DNA of 64,000 bases from Typhlomys cinereus. Lineage: Eukaryota; Chordata; Mammalia; Rodentia; Platacanthomyidae. The notes beneath the pieces were generated by a model that saw nothing but the letters and a program-made list of their open reading frames with translations, did not search any database and had not been told where the DNA came from. The stretch lies in NCBI GenBank assembly GCA_023101885.1, contig JALPQD010000245.1, positions 2,763,462 to 2,827,461 on the forward strand, in the 5' to 3' direction. The position numbers were made by a program, and so were the translations under genes. Below, piece after piece: positions 38,255-49,612 of this stretch; position 1 is the stretch's first letter, and each line of letters opens with the position of its first letter.

Positions 38255-38730
38255 TATTTTTTAGAATTTCATATATGAATATAGCAAATTTATGATGTTT
38301 TCACACCTTACTCCCCATTCCCATCCCCCTCTTTTCCCCCTTTCAACCCTTCTTCTTCCCTCCTGTGCTTCTTCCTGTTTTCATGTCTTTTCAAATGTGG
38401 GGCCCACCACGTGTCCTCTGAGCGGCCCTGAGGACATGCGTGTGCCTGAGCCCTGAGGACATGCGTGTGCCTGAGCGCTTGGCGGAGCATGAGTCACTCA
38501 TCAGTGATTTTCTCAGTGCGGCCACTGAGGAAAACATCTCTCCCCACCCCATCTGACATTAACCCTCACCAGTCTGTCTCTCACGAGCCTCCCCCTTCCA
38601 TGGTGAAATGTTGACAGGACAAATCCCGTGCAGGTCTCGCAGAAGCGCACATGACTACAGAGAGTTCATGGATGTGACATCGCTCTCATGTACAAAAGAT
38701 ACTGTCTGGCTTCGTCGCTCCCCTTTCAGA
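38255..38730 (-). mobile_element. LINE-1 3' UTR fragment, antisense
   Basis: CATATATGAATATAGCAAAT, CACACCTTACTCCCCATTCC and GAAATGTTGACAGGACAAAT parallel the fragment at 46705-47215. It contains a 25-bp tandem duplication at 38426-38475. Confidence 0.6.
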
Positions 38731-38739
38731 CTCACCACA

Positions 38740-39160
38740 TGAACGTGCACACACGGTCACACACACATGCACGTGTACACATGCGTTCCCACAGGTGTGC
38801 TCAGGGCTCGTCTTAACTACCCGTCCTTACAGACGTGCCCAGAGCTCAGCCTTCGGCCCAGTCTATACGTGTAGGGGCGCACGGGTCGCGATCTGAGAGA
38901 CGGCTTGTGAGTGCTGCTTCTCTCCTTCCTTCCTGTGGATTCTGGGGCTTGAACTCAGGTCCTCATTAGCCACAGCCCAGACTTCAGACTTTAAAACCTT
39001 TCGCGGAGATAGAAGCTTGCAGCAGGACATACTGACCCTTGCCACACACACTTCTATCCCAAGAGCAGAGCGTCAAGCCAGGTGACCTCCCCTCCCTGCT
39101 TGCTTTAACCAGCGCACCGGCCGTGAGTGCTGACGACCTTCATCCTATGTTTAGGGGAGG
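38740..39160. other. Unassigned, CpG-containing intronic sequence
   Basis: CA/TG-rich at 38745-38790. A segment at 38930-39000 resembles a worn antisense SINE (GGGGCTTGAACTCAGGTCCT). Confidence 0.4.
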
Positions 39161-39480
39161 AGAAGAGCTGATTATATTCTTTCATAGAGAAAACCAGAGC
39201 TTTTGAGAGGCGATTCCCCCTTTAGCAATGCGCTGGGCTGTGGGCCCTGTGCTGAGGCCTGGCCTTCCTCCCCCGCCCCCAGCCACGTGATCACCCCCAT
39301 AATGATTATAGCCTCATCCCTTCCTGGGTCCTGGTGGAAGAGTGGTAGCTGCCACTTAACGTGGCAATTAGCATTTTAAGCAGTTTATATTATTAAATTA
39401 ACCTGGTTCTTCAAACAGAAAGAGCCCCCAAATGCAGCCAGTGTATTTATCTCAATACATTACACCCGGCACCGAACTGT
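39160..39480. promoter_or_regulatory. Candidate conserved noncoding element in intron 6
   Basis: GTGGCAATTAGCATTTTAAG, TTATATTATTAAATTAACCT and GTATTTATCTCAATACATTA form a repeat-free AT-rich block with homeodomain-like cores. Confidence 0.3.
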
Positions 39481-39794
39481 ACAACATGCATGCGTGGGCG
39501 CCCACCGGGCATTTGATGGCCCTCAGAAAAACAGATTTGTTTCAGAGGCAGGGAGTGGGTTGTGCATGGTACCAGCCCATGCTAGCACATGTTTAAGAAA
39601 AGTCTGGGTAAGACTTGCTGTCTTTCAAGGAAGAACATTTGGTCTGGGTTTTGTAGAAATAAATCTAGCATTTTAAGATTCAGTTCAAAACCTGTTTTTT
39701 AGTTATGAGGCATGTGAATTACTCCTGTCAAATTAGATTAGAGATTATGTTTGATTCCTTTGTGAGTGCTTTCCAGTTCCTTTTCACTTCTGGG

Positions 39795-39993
39795 GTGTGT
39801 GTGTGTGTGTGTATGTGTGTGTGTGTGTAAGAGGACACTTGAGTGTCCTTGGGAGGCCCAAGGGTGATGTCCGGAATCATCCTGGATTGCTCTGCCTCCT
39901 TTTTGCTTTACTCTGGAGTTTCCCAGTCTCTACCTTCCAGGGCTAGAAGTACAGGCTGCTGCCATTTCCACTTCTTTAATTTTTATTTATTTA

Positions 39994-40033
<40 letters not shown>

Positions 40034-40351
40034 CAGAGGACACTGTGTCTCTGTGAAGGACCAAGGGTGACTTTGTGAATCATTCTGGATTGCTTCTACC
40101 TCTTTTTGCTTTGTTCTGGGATTTCCCAGGCTCTGCGCACCAGAAGTACAGGCCACCGCTATTTCTGCCTGGTGTTTATACGTGAGACCTGGGATCTAAA
40201 TCTAGGACCTTCTGCTTGAGAGGCAGAGTCTTAACCCCTGAGCCATCTCTCCAGCCCCACCAAGCATTTTTATATGGGATCTGAGGATGTGAACTTAGGT
40301 CCTTTTGCCTGTGAGACAAAAATTTAACCCCTGAGCCAATCCTCCTGCCCT
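39795..40351 (-). repeat. Two nested composite SINEs, antisense (copies 6 and 7)
   Basis: The outer copy runs from a TG-rich tail through AGGCCCAAGGGTGATGTCCG to GCTGCCATTTCCACTT near 39976. It resumes after 40258 with GCATTTTTATATGGGATCTG and ends with the head (TTTAACCCCTGAGCCAATCC) near 40345. The inner copy, 39977-40257, has its own (TG)n tail and a complete head (CCTGAGCCATCTCTCCAGCC). The outer copy is therefore older. Confidence 0.85.
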
Positions 40352-40559
40352 TTGGGTCTGCCTTGGCTTGGCAGTGTCTCTTGCATTGGGAGAAGAGAGA
40401 AGAGGTGGGGCTGGAGAGGCACCAAGAGAGGGGCTGTGTGGAAGGGAAGGAGATCTTCCCTGGGAAGTGTGACCCACCTGCTTAGTGCTCATGCCTTATG
40501 TAATGGGAAGTTCTCAAGCTTAGGAGCAGAATCCTTTGGAAGGAGGTGAGATCATAGTT

Positions 40560-40950
40560 CCAAGTACACATTTAGGATGTGCAGATCTTTATTGTATGGC
40601 ATTTAAATCCATTTGGGTTATTAGCTCCTGCCCGAGGCGTAGAGAGGATTCTCTTCCTCTCACCTTCAGCTTCATTTTATTTCACTCCACTAAGACTTAT
40701 CTCTTTTCTTTTTTTTTAATGGCCCCAGGTTGGTCCTTTAAATGATTATATGAAGGTAATAGGAAGAAAAATGAGAGTCCCAAGTCACTGCTTTTGTGAC
40801 CGAGCAGCAGCATTTTAAAGTCATTTTTGTGTCGGTGGAAATCTATTTTGATATGCAAATTGAAAGTTAAAATTCATTTGAAAACTGGTCATTGGATCAG
40901 TCATCTGTATAGCGGTTTTCAGAATAAAAATTGTGGTCTGCAAGAACAAG
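40560..40950. promoter_or_regulatory. Candidate conserved noncoding element with POU octamer
   Basis: The strongest part is 40780-40940: TTTTGATATGCAAATTGAAA contains an octamer-like ATGCAAAT at 40853-40860, followed by AAAATTCATTTGAAAA. Repeat-free except for a short poly-T at 40708-40717. Confidence 0.35.
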
Positions 40951-41103
40951 AGAGGAGAGGGGTCAGATTTCAAATCTGCCATCTCATCAGGTAAATAAAA
41001 ATGGTGAGAAAGCAGTGGAGAAGCTAAGACGCAAACAGAGCAGAGACAGTGATAAGAGACATGACGGGTGTTGTGGAAGAGGATGGCATTCAAGGGTGCG
41101 GGG

Positions 41104-41355
41104 ATATGGGCCAGTGAGATGGCTCAGCAGGTAAAGGAGCCTGTGTGCAAATCCAGAGATCAGAGTTCAATCCCCAGAACCCATATGGGAGGAGAGAGAG
41201 CTGACTTCTGAAATTGTCCTCTGATCTCCATCTGTGTACTGTGATGTATATAATATGATATAATATACAATATAATAAATATAATATATAATTAATATAA
41301 TTTATATTATATCTGTCTCTCTCTTAAATGATTAACAAAAATTTTTTTAATAAAA
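41104..41355 (+). repeat. B2 SINE, sense, with AT-rich tail
   Basis: GGGCCAGTGAGATGGCTCAG head, TCAGAGTTCAATCCCCAG B box, GTCCTCTGATCTCCATCTGT. A TATAATA-rich tail follows at 41240-41310. Confidence 0.8.
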
Positions 41356-41367
41356 AAGAATGTTAGG

Positions 41368-41585
41368 GGCCAGTGGCATAGCTCAGTGGGTCAAGCGCCT
41401 GCTCATAAAACCCAGCAACCTGACTTCAATCCCCAAGAGCCCACGTGGTGGAAAGAGAGATCTGACTTCTAGAAGCTGTCCTATGACTGTCAGGCACATG
41501 CCCTGGCAAGCATGTACGTGCCTTCCCCCTGCTTCCTCTTTTTGTTTCTGTCTCTCTTTCTCAAGTAAATAAAATAAAACATTTA
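41368..41585 (+). repeat. B2/B3 SINE, sense
   Basis: GGGGCCAGTGGCATAGCTCA head, GACTTCAATCCCCAAGAG B box, GTGGTGGAAAGAGAGATCTG. The tail is TC-rich and then AAATAAAATAAAAC. It lies head-to-tail after the preceding B2. Confidence 0.8.
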
Positions 41586-41727
41586 AATGAATGTTAAGAT
41601 GTGTCCAGGAAGTATTAGATGACAAAATGTACCTACATTATCATGTAGTTTATATCACACACATGTTGTTTATGCACACTCAAAAAATACTAGCATGCTT
41701 GAGGTACTTTGCATCTATGTTTTTGTT

Positions 41728-42148
41728 GCAGTTAGCCTGCATGGTTGCTGATAAATGACCATCAAATGGCTTAAGGGAACAGGGGCTTATTCTCTTAAGA
41801 TTCCTGGTTACAATTGTTAGTCCAGCTTGACAGGAGAGCATGCACTAATACCAGGGTTGAGGGAACTGGCCACACCATCACTGCATAATGGCTGAGAGAT
41901 GGACAATCCTTACTTGTCAGACCAGCATGTCTGGCCAAGTGTACACAAGGATGCCAACTCTCTCAATCAGCTCTCTGTGATTTATCCAGGGCCTAATCCC
42001 ACACACCATGGGCTGGGTCTTCCCCATCAGCTGGACAATCTCCTTTAGGTTTGCTCTGGGCTTAACTCAAACATCAACTCTCTACAACTGTGCCCAGAGC
42101 TCAAACCCTCAACAGTCAAGTTGACACCTGTGCCTAACTATAACAGTT
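41728..42148 (+). repeat. Medium-reiterated repeat, copy B
   Basis: Near-identical in order and most sequence to 36604-37015: TTGCTGATAAATGACCATCA, GTCCAGCTTGACAGGAGAGC, GCCAGAGC-type middle, and CAAACCCTCAACAGTCAAG end. Confidence 0.88.
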
Positions 42149-42316
42149 TTGCTGCTTTCTGGTTGCTAATCTAAAAATCTGCCTTGGACATGTTCCTGTA
42201 CTTTCTGAATTAGAAAAATATATCAATGATATGAAGACACAATTTATTGTAAGTCTTGGAGAAGGGTAATAAATCTCATGCATGTATGAAACACTTCTGG
42301 GTGCCAGATCCAGGAT

Positions 42317-42400
42317 GGAGCTGTGCAGATTGAACTGTGTAGACGGAGCTGTGCAGATTGAACTGTGTAGATGAAGCTGTGTAGACAGAGCTGTGTCGAG
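42317..42400. repeat. 14-bp x 6 minisatellite with 28-bp higher-order unit
   Basis: Six 14-bp units around GGAGCTGTGCAGAT and TGAACTGTGTAGAC. The first four form two near-identical 28-bp dimers. Confidence 0.88.
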
Positions 42401-42559
42401 TGTCGAAAGTCTTCATGGGATAGGCTGTCCAGACTGTTCTGGCCCGTGAGGGGCATGAGACTGGAGGGGAAGTAAGATGAGAGTGTCGCCTGTGAGCAGC
42501 CGAACTGTTTGCTTGAGGATATTTGGTTTCTTGGCTGGTTAACTCAGGAGACCAGGCTA

Positions 42560-42930
42560 GACCCTCTCCATAATCTTCCAGCTCGAGTGGCTTGGGATTC
42601 TATTCCGTTGATGGGCACAGGAGACAGCCTGGATGCTTCGCCATTTTCTTGTGGCTGTCATTTTGCGTAGAGTAGAAGGACGCCACCTCGGCTCCTCTGC
42701 GGCAGGGATAAGATAGGTAGGAAGGAAGAGCTTATCATGGCTCACAGGGCCAGGACGCAGTGCATGATGGTGGGGAACATGGTGGTAGGAGCCAGACGCA
42801 GCTGCTCGGTCACCAAGCAGAGAGAGATGCGTGCTAGTGCTCAGCCTGCCTCGTCCTGTCGTTCAGCCAGGGACCCCACTCTGTGGAATGGGGACACCCA
42901 CATGGAGGAGGTGTCTTCCCTCCTCAGTTA
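42560..42930. repeat. Divergent medium-reiterated repeat
   Basis: GGAAGAGCTTATCATGGCTC, GGTGGGGAACATGGTGGTAG and CAAGCAGAGAGAGATGCGTG follow the order of the common rodent repeat near 36110-36500. Confidence 0.4.
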
Positions 42931-43375
42931 GGCACTGCAAGAGGTTTGCTTTTGAGGTGATTTCGAACCCAGTGAAGTTGAAAGTGATTAACCATCCTCA
43001 GCCTGGGCGCGTGTGTTGGGCTAGGGCACGAGAAATGGAGATCAGCTGTAGTTAACAGTTTGTTCCACATTTGACTTGTACAGCCCCGTGGGGGCTCAGA
43101 GGCAATCCAGTGAGCTGGAAGAAGAGTCCCCACAATGCTGAGATCTCTGGCCTCCATACCCACGTGCGTGCATGTGTTTGTGCATGACCCCCCACAAATG
43201 GGGGAAAACTGAACTACAGTGCTCTCCAGGTTACTCAGTGTTTCTTCTTCCCTGGCGAGAGTTGATTTTGTATTTCCCTCAGCAGCCCACGTGATCACTG
43301 TCACTCTGCCTTAGGAGCGACAGTGACTTGTCACAATTCAGGGGAACACAGGGACCCCCTCTCAGAGTGTCTGTT

Positions 43376-43787
43376 TCAGTTACTCCGCATGTTGTCCATA
43401 CAGTCACGACCAAGCAGCTTACAGGAAAAGAAAGGGCTTTGTTTTCTCTTCTGATAGTCCAGTTACAGTTCTGAATCCAACTTGGCGGGAGGATCCACAC
43501 CGAATTCACAGGACGGCTGAGAGAAGATCAACCCCTGCTTGCCAGACCAGCACGCCTGGCCACGTCCAACAAAGGACGCCAGCTTCCTCAACCAACTCCT
43601 TCCATCTTAGTTAGCTGCCCTGGCCTAGACTACCACCATTGGCTGGACCTTCCCTATTAACTGGATTTCCTCCTGAAGGCTTGCTGGGGGACAGGGGTGC
43701 TTAACTCAAGTACCAATTCTTTACAAATGTGCCCAGAGCTCAACTATCAACTATCAAGATGATCCCTGTATGTAGCTATGACACCGT
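43376..43787 (+). repeat. Medium-reiterated repeat, copy C (more diverged)
   Basis: Shares TTGCCAGACCAGCACGCCTG, ACCATTGGCTGGACCTTCCC, and ACAAATGTGCCCAGAGCTCA with copies A and B, in the same order. Confidence 0.8.
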
Positions 43788-43789
43788 CT

Positions 43790-44735
43790 TTAAGTGACTC
43801 TCTGAGTCTCCTCCGCCTTAGAGAACCTTCCAGATGTTATTTGCATTGGTCAGTGACAAGGCATTTCTCATAATTTTTCTTCAAGGACAATTAGAATAAA
43901 GCATGCTCCTTTCATAAACTGAGATATTCTTTCAAAGGGCCCAGGAGAAAAGGCAGTGAGGCATTGTACTGTTCTCTACAAACCATGACACCCATTCATT
44001 TCACTCTTTTTCTAAATAAATAAGTTTTCTAAAATTATCCCTAAATCATGCTGGGCCATCTGGATGTATTTGCAGTAAAGTAGTGAATAATTTGAAATGA
44101 ATGCTATTTCCCAAATGTTTCCTTTTTATTTAAAATTTCTAGTTCATTAAATATAACCTCCTTATATTAAGAAAATCAAACAATCATTTCTTCTAAATTT
44201 ATCTGATCTTGCATATAAATGAGGTTGAATGTCACCCTATATCACTAATAATTGGATTCTTCCTCCCTCCCTCCCTCCCTCCTCCCTCTCTTTCTCTCTG
44301 TCTGTCTTTCTTACAAGAACAGAAAGAACCACTACACCTTCCTATCAGCTCAGTTGTCATCTTTTTCAACTTTGAATTGACAGTATATTAGAGAAGAGTT
44401 TCTTATTACAGAAAACTATCTGTATGAAGCCTCATGCTTTGCAATACCACTTGGGGACACATTTTGGTGGCTATGTAGTTATGACAAGGACCTTGGATTT
44501 AATCCAGCGAGTGTAAATGCAGCACTTACAAATTGAATTATCTGCCTAGTGAATGGTTATGAGGTTTTCAAGTTACATCTCATCAAGTGCAATGAGTTTC
44601 GGTCTCTTGGGTGTGAAGCATTATATTATTTTGGTTTATTGAGCAGATGTGACGACACTGTATTTAAATTACTGTGCTGCAGATTCATGCAGAGGGAAAC
44701 CTTTCTTTAAACAAAAGTCTAAATGAGCATTGTGG
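43790..44735. other. AT-rich unique intronic sequence with a short TCCC run
   Basis: A (CTCC)n-type run lies at 44262-44300. The rest (43860-44260, 44330-44730) is unique and AT-rich, with TTAAATT and ATTATATTATT stretches. No gene is recognised. Confidence 0.4.
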
Positions 44736-44737
44736 TT

Positions 44738-45301
44738 CATCACCACGCTCATCATCACCATTATCATCACCATCACCATTATCATCACATCATTATCACT
44801 ATCATCATCACTATCATCATCACTATCACCATCATCACATCACCATCATCATCACCATCATCATCACCATCATCATCACATCATCATCACTATCATCATC
44901 ACTATCACCATCATCACATCATCATCATCACCATCACCATCATCATCACCACCATCATCATCACCATCACCATCACCATCATTACCATCATCACCATCAT
45001 CATCATCACCATCACAGTCATCACCATCACTACCATCATCACTATCACAATTAATCACCCTTTTATCATCATCATAATCAGCATCTCTATCCCCATCATC
45101 ATCACCAATATTGCCATCATCAACATCATCACTATCATCATTATACCATCATCATCACCATAAATCACCAACATCATTGCCATCATCACCATCGCCATCA
45201 GCAGCACCACCCCATCATCATCACCATCGTCATCACTATCAGCAGCATCATTACCATCATCATCGTCACCTTCATCACCATCACCATCATCATCATCATG
45301 T
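44738..45301. repeat. 560-bp (ATC/CAC)n array
   Basis: CATCAT, CACCAT and CATCAC units run almost without interruption for 560 bp. Long His-rich, Ser/Pro-rich or Asp-rich open frames in all phases are artefacts of this array. Confidence 0.96.
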
Positions 45302-45309
45302 CTGTTTCT

Positions 45310-46205
45310 TTCTCTGTCTTCTTTTGGTCCTGATCTAGCAGGTATCCACTCTCCCACTCAGCATTACACTCCATCTGGATCAGGGTTTAAAGCCACTGTT
45401 TTTCCTATGATCATCTCGTGGGATGGCTTGTGTTTCTTTCATGATATAACATGTTTCCCTTTCAGCTCGCCTATCTATTCCATCTTCAGATAAAACTACT
45501 ACCAAATATTCTGTTGTGCCTACAGGCAACTTGATTGACAGACACTTAAGTTGCCTCCAGCTTTGGCTGATCACAAATTACATTCCAGTGAGCACCTGAC
45601 ACACATCTGTATATTTTCCTGCATCTTTTAAAAGATCGAGGTACACGAACATCCAGGGTAGCAAACCGAGCACAACTGCTTGTGCAGTGGCATGGGAGCG
45701 CTTCATCCTGGGCTCTGAGGCCAGGGTTTAAAAGACAGCAGGCTGGGGGGGGCAGCTTGAAACACGCCCTTCTTGCATATGTGTTCCCCGTTTGTGCTCC
45801 TTTCTTTCCCATCCATCTCAGGCTGTCTCTTCCCTTCTGTACGGTTGGCTCCCCGGGTGCGGCAGGAGAGCCATCTGCTTCTCTCGGGATCTCAGATGCT
45901 TCGCTGGGTCTTCCCTTTCTCTGCTTGGTACCCAGAACAGTGAGCATCTGAGGAAGGGCCTTGGCCAGACAGTTGGGTTTCTGTGACAGAGCATTGCCTT
46001 GAACTTGGCTTGAGCTGAGAAGCCGTCGGCTCGTGTGGCTGAGAGGTCTCGGGCTGGCCCCTGGGGGACTGTCTAGCCCTGACTCCTGCCCTTGGCTACC
46101 TTTGGCCCACTAGTTTCTCTAACTTCCACATTCTCCTGTTATCATTCCAAGAGACGTGCTGCTCTCATTTCCTATCTTCCAGTCAGAGAACATTTTTTGT
46201 AAACC
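45310..46205. other. Unassigned unique intronic sequence
   Basis: Unique, moderately GC-rich from 45650 onward. No gene structure is supported. Confidence 0.35.
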
Positions 46206-46209
46206 CTGG

Positions 46210-46275
46210 TGTGTGTGTGTGTGTGTGTGTGTGTGTGCACGTGTGCGTGTGCATGTGCGTGCGTGTGTGTGTGAC
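46210..46275. repeat. (TG)n microsatellite
   Basis: Pure (TG)n at 46210-46237, then TG with CG and CA interruptions. Confidence 0.95.
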
Positions 46276-46704
46276 AAGGGGAGCGGTTATACAGAGCGGG
46301 AAGGGTGCTGTCACTCTAGGGGACAGAGAGTTAAAAAAAAAAAAAGAAATCCTGATTAATATCGTAAAAGCAGCTGGGAGACAAGCTTGCGGGGAGTTAC
46401 CTTTCAGGATGCCGGGATGGGACTGTGTAGACTGGACTCACTAAGGTACCACCATGGTTGGGGGAGGCATCCTTCAGTGGGTTAAGGTTCTGAAGTGGGT
46501 GGAGAGGAGAAAGCCCCCTGGGCACTGCCTGTCATGTCCTTCTGCCTCCTGACTGTGGAGACAATGCCACCAGCTGCCTCCAGTCCCTGCCCCACGTGAC
46601 AGGCTGCACCCTGGAACTGAGAGCCAAGGGAAACCTTCCTTGTTTGAGTTCCTCTCCTTGGGCATTTTGTCATAGAATAAACAAGCATTGGATGCATTTA
46701 CTTA

Positions 46705-47220
46705 TTTTTCCCCGTATATTTTATTTTTACATTGTTGCATGCATGAATATAGAATATATTTTCACCCCATCACCAGTCCCATCCCCCTTCCATTTCCCCT
46801 TACAACCCTTTAGCTCCTCTGCCAGACTCCTATTTTGAAGTCTTTTCACTTGTGCAGCCCACTGGGTTTCATCTAGTTTGTCTTTGATGACATACGCCTG
46901 ATGCGCTTCACTCTGCAGCCAGCATCCCAGATCAGTGCGTAGACCACCGAGGAAAGCATCCTCCTTTGCTTCCCCATCAGCATGAGTCCTCGTCAGCATC
47001 TCAGGGATGCTGGAGCTTCTTGAGAGCTTTCCTCTTTCCTGGTGACATGTTGACAGGACAGTTTCTGTGCAGTTCTTGTGAAAGTGTACATGCCTGCCAT
47101 GAACGCAGGGACACTGTAGCCCTGTCATGTCCGGGAGATAATGTCTAGCCCACCACTGTCCCACCGCAGGCTCAGATACATTCACTTCCGATCCTTCCAT
47201 CAAAGTTGTAACAAAGGCTG
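46705..47220 (-). mobile_element. LINE-1 3' UTR fragment, antisense
   Basis: TTTTTACATTGTTGCATGCA, CACCCCATCACCAGTCCCAT, GACATGTTGACAGGACAGTT and TTGTAACAAAGGCTGGTGAG give a layout parallel to 38255-38730. A 167-residue minus-strand open frame here is non-coding L1 sequence. Confidence 0.6.
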
Positions 47221-47336
47221 GTGAGATCAACGGTCAGTCACAGATCACTACCTCAGCCCCAGAGTGGGGGGGGTCGATTTCCCCTCCTAGGATTAGGGGG
47301 TGTTGAGTTGAATGGGAGGGAAGTCACTGTCGCTAG

Positions 47337-47786
<450 letters not shown>

Positions 47787-48566
47787 TGAACCTCAGCGTT
47801 TGCGTTGATCAATGTTCTGGGGGACTGTTTGAAATATGGAGTCCAGGATTCTGGGCCATAAGATACAAGATGTGCTGAGCACTCCTCCCTTTCAACCCTC
47901 ATGGTGGTAAGATCTAAACAAAGGTTGGGATCCAGGTTCCAGAAATAAGACTGCACTAGCGTTACTCCCAACTTATTAGAAATACATACCATCAGGAGTT
48001 TCCTCATGGGGCAGGAGCTCAGTGGGAGCCCCCTTTAGCCAGCCTTGTGGGGGGGCAGTGCTCTCTCTCTCTCTGGAGGAGCACCCATTATTATGGGCAC
48101 CTCAGGGAGAGTAGAGTGGTTGGGCTGCTGGCCCCCTGAGTATCATCCAGCAAATCCTCATGAGCCCTCATGAGAAACTCATCCTTGAACCCAGGGTCTT
48201 GGGCCCCTCAGTGGGGGGACAGCAAGGTCAGTCAAACCTTAGAGTGCAGAGTCCCCAAGTGCAAAGGGGCATGCTCTAGGCCACCCCCAGTCTGCATGCA
48301 GAATGTCACTGAGTTAACATGGGACTGTGTAGATCACCGCAGAGACCAGTCTCTGTCGTTCACATCTGCTGGGTCCCCGGTACACCAGCTGTCCTCAGTT
48401 CTTCCAGCCACTCTTCCTTGCTGGACAGCTTTGCTGGGAGGAGGTTCTGTTCCCCAAATCTAGTTAACATCTGCTCGCCACTGTGTCTCACCTCATGTTC
48501 CGAGACTCAGAGGGACACTCTCACTTTACCATGGCAAGTGCACAAGACTGGGCATTTCACACTTGA

Positions 48567-48580
48567 CCACTAGGGGGCAG
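48567..48580 (+). promoter_or_regulatory. CTCF-consensus site
   Basis: CCACTAGGGGGCAG matches the core consensus CCASYAGRKGGCRS at every position. Confidence 0.5.
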
Positions 48581-48664
48581 ATGGCAGGGGACTTGGCTCC
48601 TTATCTTACCACTAGCTTCTGTGCCTTACATAGACTGAGAGGTGTGATATGAAGAGGAACTGAA

Positions 48665-48692
48665 TCTCTCTCTCTCTCTCTCTCTCCCTATC

Positions 48693-48771
<79 letters not shown>

Positions 48772-48779
48772 ATCTATCT
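48665..48779. repeat. (TC)n and (ATCT)n microsatellite
   Basis: About 26 bp of TC is followed by about 20 ATCT units. It adjoins the 3' end of the U6 pseudogene. Confidence 0.96.
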
Positions 48780-48780
48780 G

Positions 48781-48876
48781 GAGCGCTTCACAAATTTGCA
48801 GGTCATCTTTGCAGCAGAGGCCATATTAATCTCTGTATTGATCCAATTTTAGTATATGTGCTGCTGAAGCGAGCAC
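48781..48876 (-). pseudogene. U6 snRNA pseudogene
   Basis: Read on the minus strand, the sequence starts GTGCTCGCTTCAGCAGCACA, then TATACTAAAATTGGATC, and continues through AAATTTGTGAAGCGC. This is full-length U6 snRNA with substitutions and small indels, including changes in the central region needed for function. U6 copies are commonly spread by L1-mediated retroposition. No U6-type upstream promoter was identified beyond 48876. Confidence 0.9.
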
Positions 48877-48879
48877 CTC

Positions 48880-49035
48880 TTTTTATTGTTTGAGACAAAG
48901 TCTCATGTGGCTCAGGCTGGCTTTGAACTAGTCAATGATGGGACTGGACACCCTCCCAGTGCTGGGGTTACAGACACGCCCACCACATCTGTTTCATGCA
49001 TGCTGGGAAAGCACTCTACCAACTGAGCTATACCA
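48880..49035 (-). repeat. B4-type SINE, antisense (B1 plus ID-like part)
   Basis: GTTTGAGACAAAGTCTCATG, TCAGGCTGGCTTTGAACTAG, CAGTGCTGGGGTTACAGACA and CACTCTACCAACTGAGCTAT: a B1-like part joined to a tRNA-like head, reverse complement. It abuts the U6 pseudogene. Confidence 0.7.
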
Positions 49036-49317
49036 TCACCACCTCGAAGATCTTGGGGTTAATCTTGGGAACCACATTGACCTTTATGGGAAATTTTATC
49101 AAACTAGTTTGAGAAGGGGGGGAAAAAAAGTTCCTGGTCTCAAATTTAATCCTAGATCTCCACCTGCTGACCATAATTGGAATTGCCATTTTTTTGCTAT
49201 ATGCAATTTACCTAATTGCTAACACATTCACAGACCTCCCACCAAGTGCGGAAGCCTCAAATTCTGTCTTCACTGGGGAGACCCGCTACATTCAGTGAGC
49301 GTCTTTGTAAAGTAGTC

Positions 49318-49492
49318 CACTTATTTATGCGACAGAGAAGGTGCACACATGCATGCGTTCCATGGTAACACAGTTGGCGGGCAGAGACTGCTTCTCCCTT
49401 TCTACCATGTGGGGGCTTTTAGGGACCGAACTCTGAATGCCAAGTTGCTGAGCACACGCCTTACCTGACTAGCCATCTCACAGGCCCCCAGG
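49318..49492 (-). repeat. B2-like SINE, antisense
   Basis: TTTCTACCATGTGGGGGCTT, then AGGGACCGAACTCTGAATGC and GACTAGCCATCTCACAGGCC, the B2 antisense order. Confidence 0.65.
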
Positions 49493-49504
49493 GAGTGTCT
49501 TTTT

Positions 49505-49612
49505 AAAAAGTGACTCACGCAGGGTCTGATGGTGTGGCAGTTGAGCCTACCACCCAGGAAGCCGAGGCAGGAGGATCAGGAATTCAAAGCCAGTGTTGGC
49601 TACAAGAGGGGG
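49505..49612 (+). repeat. B1-like SINE fragment, sense
   Basis: CTGATGGTGTGGCAGTTGAG, ACCCAGGAAGCCGAGGCAGG, AGGAATTCAAAGCCAGTGTT match the 7SL-derived B1 order. Confidence 0.6.

Noticed and set aside
44674..45357. Histidine-, serine- or aspartate-rich open frames
   Set aside because: Produced by the ATC/CAC array; every phase is open on both strands.
46727..47230. 167-codon minus-strand frame
   Set aside because: Lies in LINE-1 3' UTR-like sequence, which is non-coding.
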